Shown: piece after piece, positions 52,095-63,535 of the stretch
Layout: every line of letters begins with the position of its first letter
How positions within the stretch are numbered: the stretch's first letter is position 1
NCBI RefSeq assembly: GCF_025548535.1
Contig: NZ_JAJLQW010000006.1
Location: 1 to 64,000 of the forward strand
Direction of reading: 5' to 3'
Length of the DNA stretch: 64,000 nt
Source: Undibacterium sp. Jales W-56
Lineage (GTDB): Bacteria; Pseudomonadota; Gammaproteobacteria; Burkholderiales; Burkholderiaceae_D
Notes under the pieces: model-generated
The model's database searches: none
Told to the model about the DNA's origin: nothing
The model's input: only the letters and a program-made list of their open reading frames with translations
Made by a program: the position numbers and the translations under genes

Positions 52095-53438
52095 CTATTT
52101 TAGCCCAATAATATCCGCCAATTGACGGGCAAAATTATTCGCCATTCCCAGATCAACTGCCTCAACCATTACACGAACTAGCGGTTCTGTTCCTGATGCG
52201 CGAATCAGGACCCGCCCTTTATCGCCCATTTCCATTTCAATACGCTGTTTTTCGCTAACCGCATGCTGATTTTTTTGCCAATCGAAACCTGCGGGCACCT
52301 TCACATTAATCAGCACCTGAGGAAATAAATTCAATTGTTCAAAACATTGATCCAGGGTCTTGTTATTGCGACGCAATGCCGAGAGCACTTGCAAGGCAGA
52401 TACAATGCCATCGCCTGTCGTATGCTTATCAAGGCACAACAAATGCCCTGAGCCTTCACCACCTAAGAGCCATCCACGTTCTTGCATTTGCTCAAGTACA
52501 TAACGATCCCCGACTTTGGCCCGAATAAAACCAACGCCCAATTCTTTTAGCGCCAGCTCAACCGCCATATTAGTCATCAAGGTGCCGACCACACCACTAA
52601 CAGGGCCGATCGCCAATCTATCTATGACCATCAGATACAGCAACTGGTCGCCGTTATAAATTTTCCCGTCCTTGTCGACCATCACCAGTCGATCTGCATC
52701 GCCATCCAGGGCAATGCCCAAATCAGCATGATTCGCTCTTACTGCCAAAGCCAACGCGTCTGGTGAGGTCGCACCTACCGTGTCATTGATGTTAAAACCA
52801 TTGGGCTGATTGCCAATCGAAATAACCTCCGCACCTAATTCATGAAATACATGGGGTGCGATATCGTAAGCCGCGCCATGGGCGCAATCGACTACGATCT
52901 TTAAACCGCGCAAGTCCAATTCATTTGGATACGTACTCTTACAAAATTCTATATAACGGCCATTGGCGTCGCGTAAACGGTGTGCCTTACCTAGCAAATC
53001 GGAGCTGACGCATTCCATCTCACGCTCCAATTCCTCTTCAATCGCCAATTCGACTTCATCGGGTAATTTATTTCCCTGAGCGGAAAAAAATTTGATGCCA
53101 TTGTCGTAATATGGATTGTGCGAAGCCGAGATGACTACACCAGCAGACAGCCGCAAAGCGCGTGTCAGATACGCGATGGCCGGCGTAGGCATTGGACCTG
53201 CCAACATCACGTCAACACCTGCCGCAGCAAATCCTGCTTCTAAAGAAGCTTCCAACATATATCCAGACACCCTCGTGTCCTTGCCTATCAATACCGTAGG
53301 CTTAGATTCACCGACATGACCGCTTTGCGCCAGGACCTTGCCTGCAGCATAGCCTAAGCGCATCACAAAATCTGGTGTAATCGGCGCTACGCCGACCTTG
53401 CCTCGAATGCCATCGGTACCAAAATATTTTCTCGTCAT
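52095..53438 (-). CDS. glmM: Phosphoglucosamine mutase
   Basis: 447 residues from the ATG at 53436-53438 (GAGA six bases upstream); a second ATG at 53444 is possible. The phosphoserine loop [19 protein letters not shown] holds the catalytic serine; the metal loop is ALDGDADRL, the sugar loop GGEGSGHL, and the phosphate-binding loop [11 protein letters not shown]. It converts glucosamine-6-phosphate to glucosamine-1-phosphate for UDP-GlcNAc. It follows folP by 15 bp, the conserved folP-glmM order. Confidence 0.96.
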   Translation of the reverse strand: MTRKYFGTDGIRGKVGVAPITPDFVMRLGYAAGKVLAQSGHVGESKPTVLIGKDTRVSGYMLEASLEAGFAAAGVDVMLAGPMPTPAIAYLTRALRLSAGVVISASHNPYYDNGIKFFSAQGNKLPDEVELAIEEELEREMECVSSDLLGKAHRLRDANGRYIEFCKSTYPNELDLRGLKIVVDCAHGAAYDIAPHVFHELGAEVISIGNQPNGFNINDTVGATSPDALALAVRANHADLGIALDGDADRLVMVDKDGKIYNGDQLLYLMVIDRLAIGPVSGVVGTLMTNMAVELALKELGVGFIRAKVGDRYVLEQMQERGWLLGGEGSGHLLCLDKHTTGDGIVSALQVLSALRRNNKTLDQCFEQLNLFPQVLINVKVPAGFDWQKNQHAVSEKQRIEMEMGDKGRVLIRASGTEPLVRVMVEAVDLGMANNFARQLADIIGLK

Positions 53439-53453
53439 TTTCATTCTCTTTGT

Positions 53454-54296
53454 TTAATTACTTAGTGCTTGCCATACTTTGATCGCATCTACCGTTTCAG
53501 CAACATCGTGAACCCGCACAATCTTGGCACCATTGGCAACTGCAGCTAATGCTGCTGCCAGACTGGCTGCTAAACGATGTTCGACATTTTTCCCGGTAAT
53601 GCTGCCCAACATGGATTTACGTGACAGACCGGCCAAGACAGGCAATCCATGCTTTATTTGAAATTGTTCTATATTTTTCAACATCGAAATATTATGCGCC
53701 AGAGTTTTTCCGAAACCAAATCCTGGATCAATACAAAGACGAGAACTCTCCACCCCAGCCTGGAGCAATGCAGTAAGCCGTTCTTCTAAAAAAGACGTAA
53801 CCTCTTGATTGACATCCTTATATTGAGGACGTTGCTGCATATCATATGGCGAATTTTGCATGTGCATGACACATAAGCCAACATCGCTCTCTGCGACAGT
53901 GTTAACGGCACCGTCGGATCGAAATCCGTTGATATCGTTAATCATATCGGCCCCTGCCAATATTGCCTCTCGCATCACCTCGGTTTTGTAGGTATCAATC
54001 GACAAAGGTTTACCGCAATCCCGCAATGCGTAAATAATCGGCATGACCCTGTCTAATTCTTCATTCAACGAGACTGGCGTTGAACCTGGCCTGGTCGACT
54101 CACCGCCAATATCAATAATGTCGACGCCATCTCTGATCATTTGTTCGGCGTGAGACATAGCGCCATCGAGCGCTTGAAATTGCCCGCCGTCAGAAAAGGA
54201 GTCTGGCGTAACGTTCAGAATCCCCATCACAAGCGGTCGAAATTGAGCCCCCTGCAAAGGGAAGCGATATCGACCGCAATCAAAAAAATTATTCAT
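53454..54296 (-). CDS. folP: Dihydropteroate synthase
   Basis: 280 residues. Signatures: VMGILNVTPDSFSDGGQF (pterin/phosphate loop), VDIIDIGGESTRPGST and GFGFGKTLAHN, with the C-terminal KIVRVHDVAET. It condenses dihydropterin pyrophosphate with p-aminobenzoate in folate synthesis and is the sulfonamide target. It starts only a few bases after a hairpin terminator-like structure and shows no clear ribosome binding site. Confidence 0.96.
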   Translation of the reverse strand: MNNFFDCGRYRFPLQGAQFRPLVMGILNVTPDSFSDGGQFQALDGAMSHAEQMIRDGVDIIDIGGESTRPGSTPVSLNEELDRVMPIIYALRDCGKPLSIDTYKTEVMREAILAGADMINDINGFRSDGAVNTVAESDVGLCVMHMQNSPYDMQQRPQYKDVNQEVTSFLEERLTALLQAGVESSRLCIDPGFGFGKTLAHNISMLKNIEQFQIKHGLPVLAGLSRKSMLGSITGKNVEHRLAASLAAALAAVANGAKIVRVHDVAETVDAIKVWQALSN

Positions 54297-54302
54297 GAAT
54301 AT

Positions 54303-54336
54303 AAAAAATTAGGGCGAGAATTACTTCTCACCCTAA
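54303..54336 (-). terminator. Hairpin between ftsH and folP
   Basis: TTAGGG-C-GAGAA (54309-54320) pairs with TTCTC-A-CCCTAA (54325-54336), one mismatch, loop TTAC; on the minus strand TTTTTTAT follows. It ends or attenuates the ftsH transcript, and its T run reaches within 10 bp of the folP start. Confidence 0.6.
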
Positions 54337-54372
54337 ATTAAAATTAAAACTATTTATGAAAATAATAAAAAA

Positions 54373-56259
54373 TCAGGCTGGTGCCGCCGCATTCGGCGAG
54401 ACACCACCAGAGCTGGAATCTGACGGTGATTTTCTCGTTGATTGGCCTGGTTTGGGTGGGCGAGGATCAATGCCGCTCATGATGTCATTGATTTGATCCG
54501 CATCAATCGTTTCCCAGTCAAGCAAGGCTTTAGTCATTGCTTCAACCTTGTCGCGATTTTCCTCCAACAATTTACGTGACAGTGCATATTGCGTGTCCAG
54601 GATACTGCGAATTTCCGCATCGACTTTTTGCTGCGTCACTTCCGAAATTGTCTTGGAAGAGCCGCCGAAATAGCCTTCGCTTTGATTGTCCTCATACACC
54701 ATCACGCCCATGCTGTCGGACATGCCGAAACGAGTGACCATGGCGCGTGCCAACTTGGTTGCACGAGAAAAATCGTTCGATGCACCAGTCGACATTTGCC
54801 CCACAAAAATCTCTTCAGCGATACGTCCGCCAAACAAAATCGAAATTTCTTCCAGCATCTTGTCTTTATAACCGCTGATCTGATCGTGTTCAGGCAGTTG
54901 CCAGGTCAAACCCAAGGCAAAGCCACGCGGCATGATCGTGACTTTGTGCACCGGATCAGCTTTCGGCAATAACTTCGCAACGACCGCATGACCTGACTCA
55001 TGATAGGCAGTATTACGGCGCTCATCTTCACGCATGACCATTGATTTACGTTCTGGTCCCATGAAGATTTTATCTTTCGCATCTTCAAAATCCAGCATTT
55101 CGACCAGACGCTTGTTGCGGCGCGCAGCAAATAAGGCCGCTTCGTTGACCAGATTCGCCAAGTCGGCACCGGACATGCCAGGAGTACCGCGAGCCAGAAT
55201 ATCCGCTTTGACGTCGGTGCTGATAGGTACCTTGCGCATGTGTACGTTCAAGATTTGTTCGCGGCCACGAATATCTGGCAAACCTACGGAAACCTGACGA
55301 TCAAAACGACCCGGGCGCAACAAAGCTTTATCCAGCACATCAGCACGATTGGTCGCTGCAATCACGATCACACCGGAGTTGGCTTCAAAGCCATCCATCT
55401 CGACCAGCATCTGATTCAAGGTCTGTTCACGTTCATCATTACCGCCGCCCATACCGGCACCGCGGTGACGACCAACTGCGTCGATCTCATCGATGAAGAT
55501 AATGCATGGAGCATGTTTCTTGGCATTTTCAAACATATCGCGAACACGGGATGCACCGACACCCACGAACATTTCTACGAAATCTGAACCTGAAATTGTA
55601 AAGAAAGGTACCTTGGCTTCGCCGGCAATCGCACGCGCCAGCAAAGTTTTACCCGTACCCGGAGGACCGACCATCAGTACGCCGCGCGGAATACGACCGC
55701 CGAGTTTTTGGAATTTACTTGGATCACGCAAGAAGTCAACAATCTCACTAACCTCTTCTTTAGCTTCATCGCAACCTGCGACGTCGGCAAAGGTAACGTT
55801 GTTATTGGTATCGTCAAGCATTCTGGCTTTGGACTTGCCAAAAGAGAAGGCACCGCCCTTGCCGCCGCCCTGCATCTGACGCATGAAAAATACCCAGACG
55901 CCAATAAGTAGCAACATGGGAAACCATGAAATGAATACCTGAGACAGGAAGGATTGCTCTTCAGGTTGCTTGACATCGAATTTGATACCGTTATTGACCA
56001 GGTCGCCAACCAATCCACGATCCAGCACAGTCACCTGGGATTTGATCTTTTTGCCATCCACGGTAGTTGCGACAATCGAGCGACTGGCCTCATCGATCAC
56101 CGCATCTTTGATATGCTTGGCCCTTACTTCATCCAGGAACTCGGAATATGGCATTGCGGAGACACCAGAGGTGATGCCCTTATCAAACTGTTTGAACACA
56201 GTAAAAAGCACCAAGGCAACAACGACCCAAATGGCTGCTTTTGAAAACATATTATTCAC
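54373..56259 (-). CDS. ftsH: ATP-dependent zinc metalloprotease FtsH
   Basis: 628 residues. Two membrane helices (near 7-22 and 103-124) surround a periplasmic domain. The AAA+ module has Walker A GPPGTGKT (near 197), Walker [13 protein letters not shown], and the second region of homology [20 protein letters not shown]. The protease motif is HESGH, with a third zinc ligand downstream. The C-terminus is Pro/Ser-rich. It degrades misfolded membrane proteins and short-lived regulators such as LpxC and sigma32. It lies downstream of rlmE, the conserved order. Confidence 0.97.
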   Translation of the reverse strand: MNNMFSKAAIWVVVALVLFTVFKQFDKGITSGVSAMPYSEFLDEVRAKHIKDAVIDEASRSIVATTVDGKKIKSQVTVLDRGLVGDLVNNGIKFDVKQPEEQSFLSQVFISWFPMLLLIGVWVFFMRQMQGGGKGGAFSFGKSKARMLDDTNNNVTFADVAGCDEAKEEVSEIVDFLRDPSKFQKLGGRIPRGVLMVGPPGTGKTLLARAIAGEAKVPFFTISGSDFVEMFVGVGASRVRDMFENAKKHAPCIIFIDEIDAVGRHRGAGMGGGNDEREQTLNQMLVEMDGFEANSGVIVIAATNRADVLDKALLRPGRFDRQVSVGLPDIRGREQILNVHMRKVPISTDVKADILARGTPGMSGADLANLVNEAALFAARRNKRLVEMLDFEDAKDKIFMGPERKSMVMREDERRNTAYHESGHAVVAKLLPKADPVHKVTIMPRGFALGLTWQLPEHDQISGYKDKMLEEISILFGGRIAEEIFVGQMSTGASNDFSRATKLARAMVTRFGMSDSMGVMVYEDNQSEGYFGGSSKTISEVTQQKVDAEIRSILDTQYALSRKLLEENRDKVEAMTKALLDWETIDADQINDIMSGIDPRPPKPGQSTRKSPSDSSSGGVSPNAAAPA

Positions 56260-56418
56260 GAGAACTCCTTGGACGCATAAGAACGCCTGTACACACTGTA
56301 ATTTTGCATTTTACCCGCATTGGATAGAGCTTGCTAGAGCGCATATGCTGCTCACCTTGAGGATTATCAAGGTCTGATTGGCTGACAAATTAGCTATTTT
56401 TGATCTATTTGAGCATTT

Positions 56419-57060
56419 TTAATCATTTTTCAGCCCTCGACCCAACAAAAATATCTCGGAAGACTTATCTTTACTGGCTTTAGGTTTTTTACTTGTGACT
56501 GTTTTAAATTGTGTTTTAAACATGCTCACTATTGTGTTGTAGGCAGGCCCATGAAAGCACTTCACCAACAAGGCACCCGTCGGTTTTAAATGCGCATTGG
56601 CAAACTCTACCGCCAGCTCCAGAATATATTCGATACGTGCTGCATCGACTGTGGAGTTACCTGATAGATTAGGCGCCATATCAGACAATACAAGGTCAAG
56701 TTTGCGACCTTGCAATTTCGCCTCTAATTGGCTCAGCACGGTCTCTTCACGGAAATCCCCTTGGATAAATTGCACGTCAGCGATAGGATCCATAGGCAAT
56801 AAATCCAGTGCAAAAATCTCGCCCAGAATACCGCCGCCGTCTTTACCGGCTAATTTATTCCGCACATACTGCGACCAGCTACCGGGTGTGGCCCCCAAAT
56901 CGACGATAATCTGTCCCGGTTTGATTAATTTTTCAGCTTCATCGATTTCCTTGAGCTTGTAAACGGCACGCGCACGATAGCCTTCCTTCTGTGCCAATTT
57001 GACATAAGGATCGTTAATATGATCGTGCACCCAATTTTGATTGAATTTATTTTTTGCCAT
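56419..57060 (-). CDS. rlmE: 23S rRNA 2'-O-ribose methyltransferase RlmE (FtsJ/RrmJ)
   Basis: 213 residues. SAM site [18 protein letters not shown]; the catalytic K-D-K-E set lies in [32 protein letters not shown] and the C-terminal EIFLLG. It methylates U2552 of 23S rRNA on assembled 50S subunits. Precedes ftsH and is divergent from yhbY with about 30 bp between starts, the usual order in proteobacteria. Confidence 0.95.
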   Translation of the reverse strand: MAKNKFNQNWVHDHINDPYVKLAQKEGYRARAVYKLKEIDEAEKLIKPGQIIVDLGATPGSWSQYVRNKLAGKDGGGILGEIFALDLLPMDPIADVQFIQGDFREETVLSQLEAKLQGRKLDLVLSDMAPNLSGNSTVDAARIEYILELAVEFANAHLKPTGALLVKCFHGPAYNTIVSMFKTQFKTVTSKKPKASKDKSSEIFLLGRGLKND

Positions 57061-57092
57061 TCGCGTAAAATACTGCTTTTAAAGGAATTTAT

Positions 57093-57569
57093 ATGTTGAA
57101 ACTCACGCCCGCTGAACGTAGCGAATTGCGCTCCGAAGCCCACGCCCTGAAACCTATCGTTCTGATCGGTGAAGCCGGTTTATCGCCCGCCGTGATGAAA
57201 GAAATCGATGCTGGTCTCAGCTCTCATGGATTGATTAAAGTACGCGTATTTGGCGATGACCGCGAAGCACGCGTTACTATGTACGATACGATATGCGAGT
57301 CGCTCAAAGCAGCGCCAGTCCAGCACATCGGCAAACTACTGGTTCTCTATCGCCCTAAAGTCGATGGCGTCAAAGAAACCAAGTTAGTCAAAAAAGGTAA
57401 AGGTATGCGCGAGGTTACGATCGTTAAACCTAGCGCCAGCGGCACCAAAAAACCTACGGTATCGAAAGTCATGGTTAAAGGCAATGAGCGCGTCACGCAA
57501 GGTGGTTCGATCAAACGTGCTAAACCACGTCAATCCAGCGCGAAGAAATCTGCTTTGGGTAATGCCTGA
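57093..57569 (+). CDS. yhbY: YhbY family RNA-binding protein (CRM domain)
   Basis: 158 residues. The CRM domain covers about 1-97: LTPAERSELRSEAHALKPIV, GEAGLSPAVMKEIDAGLSSH with the GxxG-like loop, and HIGKLLVLYRPK. A basic, low-complexity C-terminal extension (about 98-158, rich in Lys, Ser and Val) makes it longer than E. coli YhbY (97 aa). It binds precursors of the large ribosomal subunit. A strong terminator follows. Confidence 0.92.
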   Translation: MLKLTPAERSELRSEAHALKPIVLIGEAGLSPAVMKEIDAGLSSHGLIKVRVFGDDREARVTMYDTICESLKAAPVQHIGKLLVLYRPKVDGVKETKLVKKGKGMREVTIVKPSASGTKKPTVSKVMVKGNERVTQGGSIKRAKPRQSSAKKSALGNA

Positions 57570-57608
57570 TCATACAGCAAATGCAGTGCTTCGCTGCAAA
57601 TCAATGGG

Positions 57609-57639
57609 AGACCAGACCTTGACCAGTCTGGTCTTTTTT
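57609..57639. terminator. Terminator between yhbY and greA
   Basis: AGACCAGAC (57609-57617) pairs with GTCTGGTCT (57626-57634) around an 8-nt loop, followed by TTTTTT on the plus strand. It separates the convergent genes. Confidence 0.8.
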
Positions 57640-57641
57640 AC

Positions 57642-58118
57642 TTAGATGTACAACACATCCAACACTTCGTACTCACGAACACCTGCAGGTGCCTGCACAC
57701 CAACCACATCACCAGCGTACTTGCCGATCAAGGCGCGTGCGATAGGAGAGCTGATCGAGACTTTGCTCAATTTGATATCTGCCTCATCATCGCCCACGAT
57801 CTGGTAACTGACTTTTTGTTCTGTTTCGAGATCTTCTAAACGCACTGTCGCACCAAATACGACACGGCCCTCTGCATCCAGCGTTGCAGGATCGATAATT
57901 TGTGCCGCACTGAGCTTGCCTTCCAATTCGGCAATGCGTCCCTCAATAAAACTTTGACGCTCTTTGGCCGCGTCGTACTCAGCGTTTTCCGACAGATCGC
58001 CTTGAGCACGCGCTTCAGCAATCGCATTAATCACGTCTGGACGCTCTTTGGTCTTCAGATTATGCAATTCTTGCTTCAGCAATTCTGCGCCGAATTTGGT
58101 AAGAGGTACTGTACTCAT
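57642..58118 (-). CDS. greA: Transcription elongation factor GreA
   Basis: 158 residues from the ATG at 58116-58118, the standard GreA length; an upstream ATG at 58133 gives MSVNE before it and lacks a better ribosome binding site. The N-terminal coiled coil (residues 10-75) carries the acidic tip NAEYDAAKERQ with the D and E that enter the RNA polymerase secondary channel. The C-terminal domain ends in EVLDVLYI. It rescues backtracked polymerase. It follows carB by about 100 bp. Confidence 0.94.
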   Translation of the reverse strand: MSTVPLTKFGAELLKQELHNLKTKERPDVINAIAEARAQGDLSENAEYDAAKERQSFIEGRIAELEGKLSAAQIIDPATLDAEGRVVFGATVRLEDLETEQKVSYQIVGDDEADIKLSKVSISSPIARALIGKYAGDVVGVQAPAGVREYEVLDVLYI

Positions 58119-58214
58119 TTCATTCACACTCATAAAGTAAAAATACAGAGGCCACATCTGGCATCCGGACTGGACGCCGTCTGTGAGCTCTGTATCGAAG
58201 TTTAAGCTATTCGC

Positions 58215-61200
58215 TTAGTGTAAGGTTTTATGCAGCCCTTGTAAATCATAGACATGCAATTCATCCAGATGACGCATCCCCTGCACTGCTGCCTCGGCCC
58301 CGGCAATCGTCGTATAGGTTGGCACGCGGGCCGCCAACGACGACACGCGAATGGCACGTGAATCGGTAATGGCACTGCGTTTTTCCTCTACCGTATTGAT
58401 CACCAGAGCAATCTCATGATTCTTGATGATATCGACGACATGCGGACGGCCTTCAGCGACTTTATTAATGATGCCGACAGGAATGCCGGCAGCTGCAATC
58501 GCCGCTGCCGTACCTTTGGTGGCGACCACGCTAAAACCCATCTCAACCAGATCACCGGCAACTTTGACCGCACGCGGCTTATCGCTGCCTTTGACGCTCA
58601 GGAACACTTTGCCGGATGTCGGCAACTTGATGCTGGCACCGAGTTGCGACTTGACGAAGGCTTCGCCAAACGTTTTGCCGACGCCCATGACTTCGCCGGT
58701 GGACTTCATCTCCGGGCCGAGTATGGTGTCAACGCCAGGGAATTTCACGAATGGGAAAACCGCTTCTTTCACACTGAAATACGAAGGTACGACTTCTTTG
58801 AGTATGCCCTGCGATGCCAACGATTGTCCCACCATGCAACGTGCAGCAATCTTAGCCAGCTGTAAGCCCGTGACTTTGGAAACATAAGGAACGGTGCGGG
58901 ATGCGCGCGGATTCACCTCCAGCACATAGACCACATCTTTGCCATCCTGCTGCTGGATCGCAAATTGTACGTTCATCAAGCCGACCACATTCAAACCCTT
59001 GGCCATCAACGAGGTCTGGCGCTTCAATTCATCGATCGTCTCGGCCGCCAGCGAATACGGTGGCAAGGAGCATGCCGAGTCGCCGGAATGCACGCCTGCC
59101 TGCTCGATATGCTCCATCACGCCACCGATAAAAGTGTGCTCGCCATCGGAGATACAGTCGACATCGACTTCGATCGCATCGTTCAGGAAGCGGTCCAGCA
59201 GCACCGGCGAATCATGCGATACCTTGACGGCTTCACGCATGTAGCGCTCAAGGTCACGTTGCTCATGCACGATCTCCATCGCGCGTCCGCCCAATACGTA
59301 GGATGGACGAACCACCAGCGGATAGCCGATTTCCTGCGCCAGTGCTAAAGCTTGCTCTTCGGTACGCGCAGTGCGATTCGGCGGTTGACGCAAACCTAAG
59401 GTATGCAACATTTGCTGGAAACGTTCACGGTCTTCTGCGGCATCGATCATGTCTGGCGAGGTACCGATGATAGGTACGCCATTTGCTTCCAGATCCAGCG
59501 CAAGCTTCAATGGCGTCTGGCCGCCGTATTGAACGATGACACCGACCGGTTTTTCCTTATCTACGATTTCCAGTACATCTTCTAACGTCAATGGCTCGAA
59601 ATACAGGCGGTCGGAAGTGTCGTAATCGGTAGATACCGTTTCGGGATTGCAGTTGACCATGATAGTTTCATAGCCATCTTCGCGCATCGCAAAAGCAGCG
59701 TGTACGCAGCAATAATCGAATTCGATACCCTGACCGATACGGTTCGGACCGCCGCCCAACACCATGATTTTCTTCTTGTCGGTCGGTGCAGATTCGCACT
59801 CTTCTTCATAGGTCGAATACATGTAGGCGGTCTTGGTCGCGAACTCGGCGGCACAAGTATCCACACGTTTGTAGACCGGGCGAATATTCAGCGCATGGCG
59901 ACGTTCACGCACTGCTTTGTCGCTTGTTTTCAACAACTTCGCAAGGCGACGATCGGAGAAACCTTTTTGCTTGATTTTTAACAGCACTTCTTTATCGAGG
60001 CCATCCAAAGTCTGATGATCCAGCCACAATTCGATATCGACAATATCCTTGATCTGCGCCAGGAACCACGGATCGATATGCGTGAGCTGATGCACTTCTT
60101 CGAGTGTAAAGCCGAGGCCAAATGCATCGCCGACATACCAGATACGATCCGGACCAGGCTCACCGAGTTCTTCTTCGATCACTTCACGATCCAGAGTTTT
60201 CTGGTTCATCCCATCGACACCGACTTCCAGGCCGCGCAAAGCTTTCTGGAACGATTCCTGAAAGGTACGGCCGATCGCCATTACTTCGCCGACCGACTTC
60301 ATTTGGGTCGTCAGGTGGCTATCGGCCTGCGGGAATTTTTCGAAAGCGAAGCGCGGTATTTTTGTCACCACATAATCGATCGAAGGCTCGAATGATGCTG
60401 GCGTAGCGCCGCCGGTAATTTCATTGCGCAATTCATCGAGCGTGAAGCCGACGGCCAGCTTGGCCGCGATCTTGGCGATCGGGAAACCGGTTGCCTTGGA
60501 GGCCAGCGCCGAGGAGCGCGATACGCGCGGATTCATCTCGATCACGATCATGCGACCATCAGCCGGATTGACCGAGAACTGTACGTTGGAGCCGCCGGTA
60601 TCGACGCCGATTTCACGCAGCACTGCCAGCGAGGCATTCCGCATGATCTGGTATTCCTTGTCGGTCAGGGTCTGTGCCGGTGCAACGGTGATCGAGTCAC
60701 CGGTATGTACGCCCATCGGATCCAGGTTTTCGATCGAGCAGACGATGATGCAGTTGTCCGCCTTGTCGCGCACCACTTCCATCTCGTACTCTTTCCAGCC
60801 GATCAGGGATTCTTCGATCAGCAATTCGCTGGTCGGCGACGCTTCCAGACCGCGTTTGCAGATGGTTTCGAATTCTTCTTCATTGTAGGCGATACCGCCG
60901 CCGGTGCCGCCCATAGTGAAGGATGGACGGATGATGACAGGGAAGCCCAGCGTGCGCTGCACAGCCCATGACTCGTCCATGCTGTGCGCGACGCCGGAAC
61001 GGGCCGAACCCAGGCCGATCTTGGTCATCGCATCTTTGAATTTGGAACGGTCTTCGGCCTTGTCAATCGCTTCTGGCGAAGCACCGATCAGTTCGCAATT
61101 GTATTTGCTCAAGATACCGTGTTTGTGCAAGTCCAGCGCGCAATTCAATGCAGTCTGGCCGCCCATGGTAGGCAAAATCGCATCTGGTTTTTCTTTCGCG

Positions 61201-61433
61201 ATAATGCGTTCAACGACTTGCCAGGTAATCGGTTCGATGTAGGTGACATCGGCCATTTCCGGATCCGTCATGATGGTCGCCGGATTGCTATTCACCAGGA
61301 TGACTCTATAACCTTCTTCGCGCAAAGCCTTACAGGCCTGAGCGCCGGAATAATCGAATTCGCAGGCCTGACCGATGATAATAGGGCCGGCGCCAATAAT
61401 CAGAATACTTTTTATATCGAGACGTTTAGGCAT
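58215..61433 (-). CDS. carB: Carbamoyl-phosphate synthase large subunit
   Basis: 1072 residues from the ATG at 61431-61433; GGAG lies about 11 bases upstream. The two ATP-grasp halves repeat: [20 protein letters not shown] near the start and [20 protein letters not shown] at about 560. The C-terminal allosteric domain (about 930-1072) holds the UMP/ornithine region. It makes carbamoyl phosphate from bicarbonate, ATP and glutamine-derived ammonia for arginine and pyrimidines. Overlaps the carA end by 8 bp. Confidence 0.97.
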   Translation of the reverse strand: MPKRLDIKSILIIGAGPIIIGQACEFDYSGAQACKALREEGYRVILVNSNPATIMTDPEMADVTYIEPITWQVVERIIAKEKPDAILPTMGGQTALNCALDLHKHGILSKYNCELIGASPEAIDKAEDRSKFKDAMTKIGLGSARSGVAHSMDESWAVQRTLGFPVIIRPSFTMGGTGGGIAYNEEEFETICKRGLEASPTSELLIEESLIGWKEYEMEVVRDKADNCIIVCSIENLDPMGVHTGDSITVAPAQTLTDKEYQIMRNASLAVLREIGVDTGGSNVQFSVNPADGRMIVIEMNPRVSRSSALASKATGFPIAKIAAKLAVGFTLDELRNEITGGATPASFEPSIDYVVTKIPRFAFEKFPQADSHLTTQMKSVGEVMAIGRTFQESFQKALRGLEVGVDGMNQKTLDREVIEEELGEPGPDRIWYVGDAFGLGFTLEEVHQLTHIDPWFLAQIKDIVDIELWLDHQTLDGLDKEVLLKIKQKGFSDRRLAKLLKTSDKAVRERRHALNIRPVYKRVDTCAAEFATKTAYMYSTYEEECESAPTDKKKIMVLGGGPNRIGQGIEFDYCCVHAAFAMREDGYETIMVNCNPETVSTDYDTSDRLYFEPLTLEDVLEIVDKEKPVGVIVQYGGQTPLKLALDLEANGVPIIGTSPDMIDAAEDRERFQQMLHTLGLRQPPNRTARTEEQALALAQEIGYPLVVRPSYVLGGRAMEIVHEQRDLERYMREAVKVSHDSPVLLDRFLNDAIEVDVDCISDGEHTFIGGVMEHIEQAGVHSGDSACSLPPYSLAAETIDELKRQTSLMAKGLNVVGLMNVQFAIQQQDGKDVVYVLEVNPRASRTVPYVSKVTGLQLAKIAARCMVGQSLASQGILKEVVPSYFSVKEAVFPFVKFPGVDTILGPEMKSTGEVMGVGKTFGEAFVKSQLGASIKLPTSGKVFLSVKGSDKPRAVKVAGDLVEMGFSVVATKGTAAAIAAAGIPVGIINKVAEGRPHVVDIIKNHEIALVINTVEEKRSAITDSRAIRVSSLAARVPTYTTIAGAEAAVQGMRHLDELHVYDLQGLHKTLH

Positions 61434-62613
61434 TTTTATTTTTCTCCTGTTTTGCCTGCGCTTTTGCGGCACTCATTAATTGGGTAAAGCGGTCAAACAG
61501 GTAAGCGATATCATGCGGTCCGGGCGAGGCTTCCGGATGTCCCTGGAAGCAAAATGCCGGTTTATCAGTACGCGCAAAACCTTGTAGGGAACCGTCAAAC
61601 AAGGACACATGCGTCACGCGGCAATTGGCCGGCAGTGAGGCAGAATCAACCGCGAAGCCGTGATTTTGTGACGTGATCAATACTTGCCTGGTATCTATAT
61701 CCTGCACCGGATGATTCGCACCGTGATGACCAAACTTCATCTTCAAGGTTTTAGCACCGGACGCCAGCGCCATGATTTGATGACCGAGACAGATGCCGAA
61801 GGTCGGAATACCTTTTTCAATCAATTCTCTGGTGGCGGCGATTGCATAGTCGCACGGCTCCGGATCGCCAGGGCCATTGGATAAAAATACGCCATCAGGA
61901 TTCAGCGCCAGCACTTCGGCGGCGGATGATTGTGCGGGCAACACGGTGACTTTACAGCCGCGCTGGACCAGCATGCGCAAGATATTACGTTTCACGCCAT
62001 AGTCGAAAGCCACCACGTGGAATTGCGGGTCGGCCAATTCGCCGTAACCCTGACCTAGCGTCCATTCTGCTTCAGTCCATTCATAGGACTTAGTGGTCGA
62101 CACGACTTTCGCCAGGTCCATGCCAGACAAGCCAGGAAAGGATTTCGCCAAGGCGATCGCTTTAGCCGCATCGTTACCGACCAGGATCGCGCCGCCCTGC
62201 GCACCTTTTTCACGCAAAATCCGCGTTAATTTACGCGTATCAATGCCTGCGATGGCAACGATATTTTGCGACTTCAGGTAGTCGGCGAGCGATTGCTCGG
62301 AACGGAAATTCGATACCAGCAGCGGCAAGTCTTTAATGATCAAGCCGGCTGCATGGATTTTGCCGGACTCGACATCTTCCGAGTTGACGCCGGTATTGCC
62401 GATATGCGGATAAGTCAGGGTGACGATCTGGGAGCTATAGCTTGGGTCAGTCAGGATTTCCTGATAACCCGTCATGGAGGTATTGAAAACGACTTCACCG
62501 ATGGTGTGTCCGGAAGCACCTATGGATATACCGGTAAAAATTGTCCCATCTGCGAGGGCAAGAATGGCTATGGCATCTTGTTGGGTACGTAAAGACTGCG
62601 GAAATGGCAGCAA
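61426..62613 (-). CDS. carA: Carbamoyl-phosphate synthase small subunit
   Basis: 395 residues when started at the TTG at 62611-62613, which has AGGAG six bases upstream; the frame extends to 62679 with no ribosome binding site there. The N-terminal domain starts with [20 protein letters not shown]; the class I glutaminase site is [10 protein letters not shown] (catalytic Cys), with His and Glu in [11 protein letters not shown]. It hydrolyses glutamine and channels ammonia to CarB. Confidence 0.96.
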   Translation of the reverse strand: MLPFPQSLRTQQDAIAILALADGTIFTGISIGASGHTIGEVVFNTSMTGYQEILTDPSYSSQIVTLTYPHIGNTGVNSEDVESGKIHAAGLIIKDLPLLVSNFRSEQSLADYLKSQNIVAIAGIDTRKLTRILREKGAQGGAILVGNDAAKAIALAKSFPGLSGMDLAKVVSTTKSYEWTEAEWTLGQGYGELADPQFHVVAFDYGVKRNILRMLVQRGCKVTVLPAQSSAAEVLALNPDGVFLSNGPGDPEPCDYAIAATRELIEKGIPTFGICLGHQIMALASGAKTLKMKFGHHGANHPVQDIDTRQVLITSQNHGFAVDSASLPANCRVTHVSLFDGSLQGFARTDKPAFCFQGHPEASPGPHDIAYLFDRFTQLMSAAKAQAKQEKNKNA

Positions 62614-62809
62614 GGGTAACTCCTGTATTGTTACCGTCGCTACGCTGCGCCGAAATACTCGTCGTGAATGCCCACGCACAATCTTCGCGTAGCTGGGGAC
62701 GATTTTAAGGTGCGATGTGGATTTGGGTATGCGATACGACGGGATTTGGATTAGCTAAACCCTAGAATTATAGCGCAAATCCAGCTCTCAGGCAAACAGG
62801 AATCATAGA

Positions 62810-62852
62810 AAAAAGGCGCAAATTGCATGGATCAGCATGCCAATTTGCGCCC
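62810..62852 (-). terminator. Terminator after the GlcG/HbpS-family gene
   Basis: GGCGCAAATTG-CATG (62816-62830) pairs with CATGCCAATTTGCGCC (62837-62852), one bulged base; on the minus strand TTTTTT follows. It ends the leftward HbpS-family transcript. Confidence 0.78.
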
Positions 62853-62926
62853 TTCTGCTTCAAATGCTTTGCTACGCTTGATAGTCAATAGCGCGTCAAT
62901 TTCACTTTGACTACACAAAAAAACAA

Positions 62927-63334
62927 TTACGCCAGCAAAGCCGCGATACCCGCCTTTGCAATCTGCGCATCTTCAGAAGATTTAACTCCGGAAACTCCGA
63001 CAGCGCCAATGCAATGACCGTCAACCAGAATCGGCACACCGCCCTCCAGCATGCCCTCGATATACGGCGCGCTCAAGAAAGAGAAGCGACCGTTATTGAT
63101 GATGTCTTCATAGATTTTCGACTCGCGGCGACCCAGCGCCGCAGTCGTCGCTTTCGCTGGCGCGATCTGCGCAGAGATAGGCGCGACGCCATCCAGGCGT
63201 TGCAACCACATCAGATGGCCGCCGTCGTCCACAATCGCAATCACCACGGCCCAGGAGTTCGCTTTTGCTTCAGCCTCTGCCGCCGCTGCAATTTTTTTCA
63301 CATCGTCCAAAGTTAATACGGGTTTTGTTTGCAT
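62927..63334 (-). CDS. GlcG/HbpS family heme-binding-like protein
   Basis: 135 residues from the second of two adjacent ATGs (GGAGG five bases upstream). It is one GlcG/HbpS domain: LTLDDVKKIAAAAEAEAKAN, VVIAIVDDGGHLMWLQRLDG, the Lys/Ala block APAKATTAALGRRES and the C-terminal GHCIGAVGVSGVKSSEDAQI. There is no signal peptide. Members bind heme or small acids; the partner here is unknown. Stands alone after carA. Confidence 0.82.
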   Translation of the reverse strand: MQTKPVLTLDDVKKIAAAAEAEAKANSWAVVIAIVDDGGHLMWLQRLDGVAPISAQIAPAKATTAALGRRESKIYEDIINNGRFSFLSAPYIEGMLEGGVPILVDGHCIGAVGVSGVKSSEDAQIAKAGIAALLA

Positions 63335-63535
63335 CATTGCCTCCAGATTGAAATGTGAGCGGATTGTACGTCATGGCCGTTCGCTTAAGTATACAAACTG
63401 TTTTAACAATTTGATGGGCTTGCCTATCGCAGCGACCCCTCAATACATGTCATTTGGTTAATTTTTACAATTGACGAGTTTACATTCCGCAATAGTTCGC
63501 TTAAAGTTGGGCGGTTTTTTCAACCAGGTGCAACA

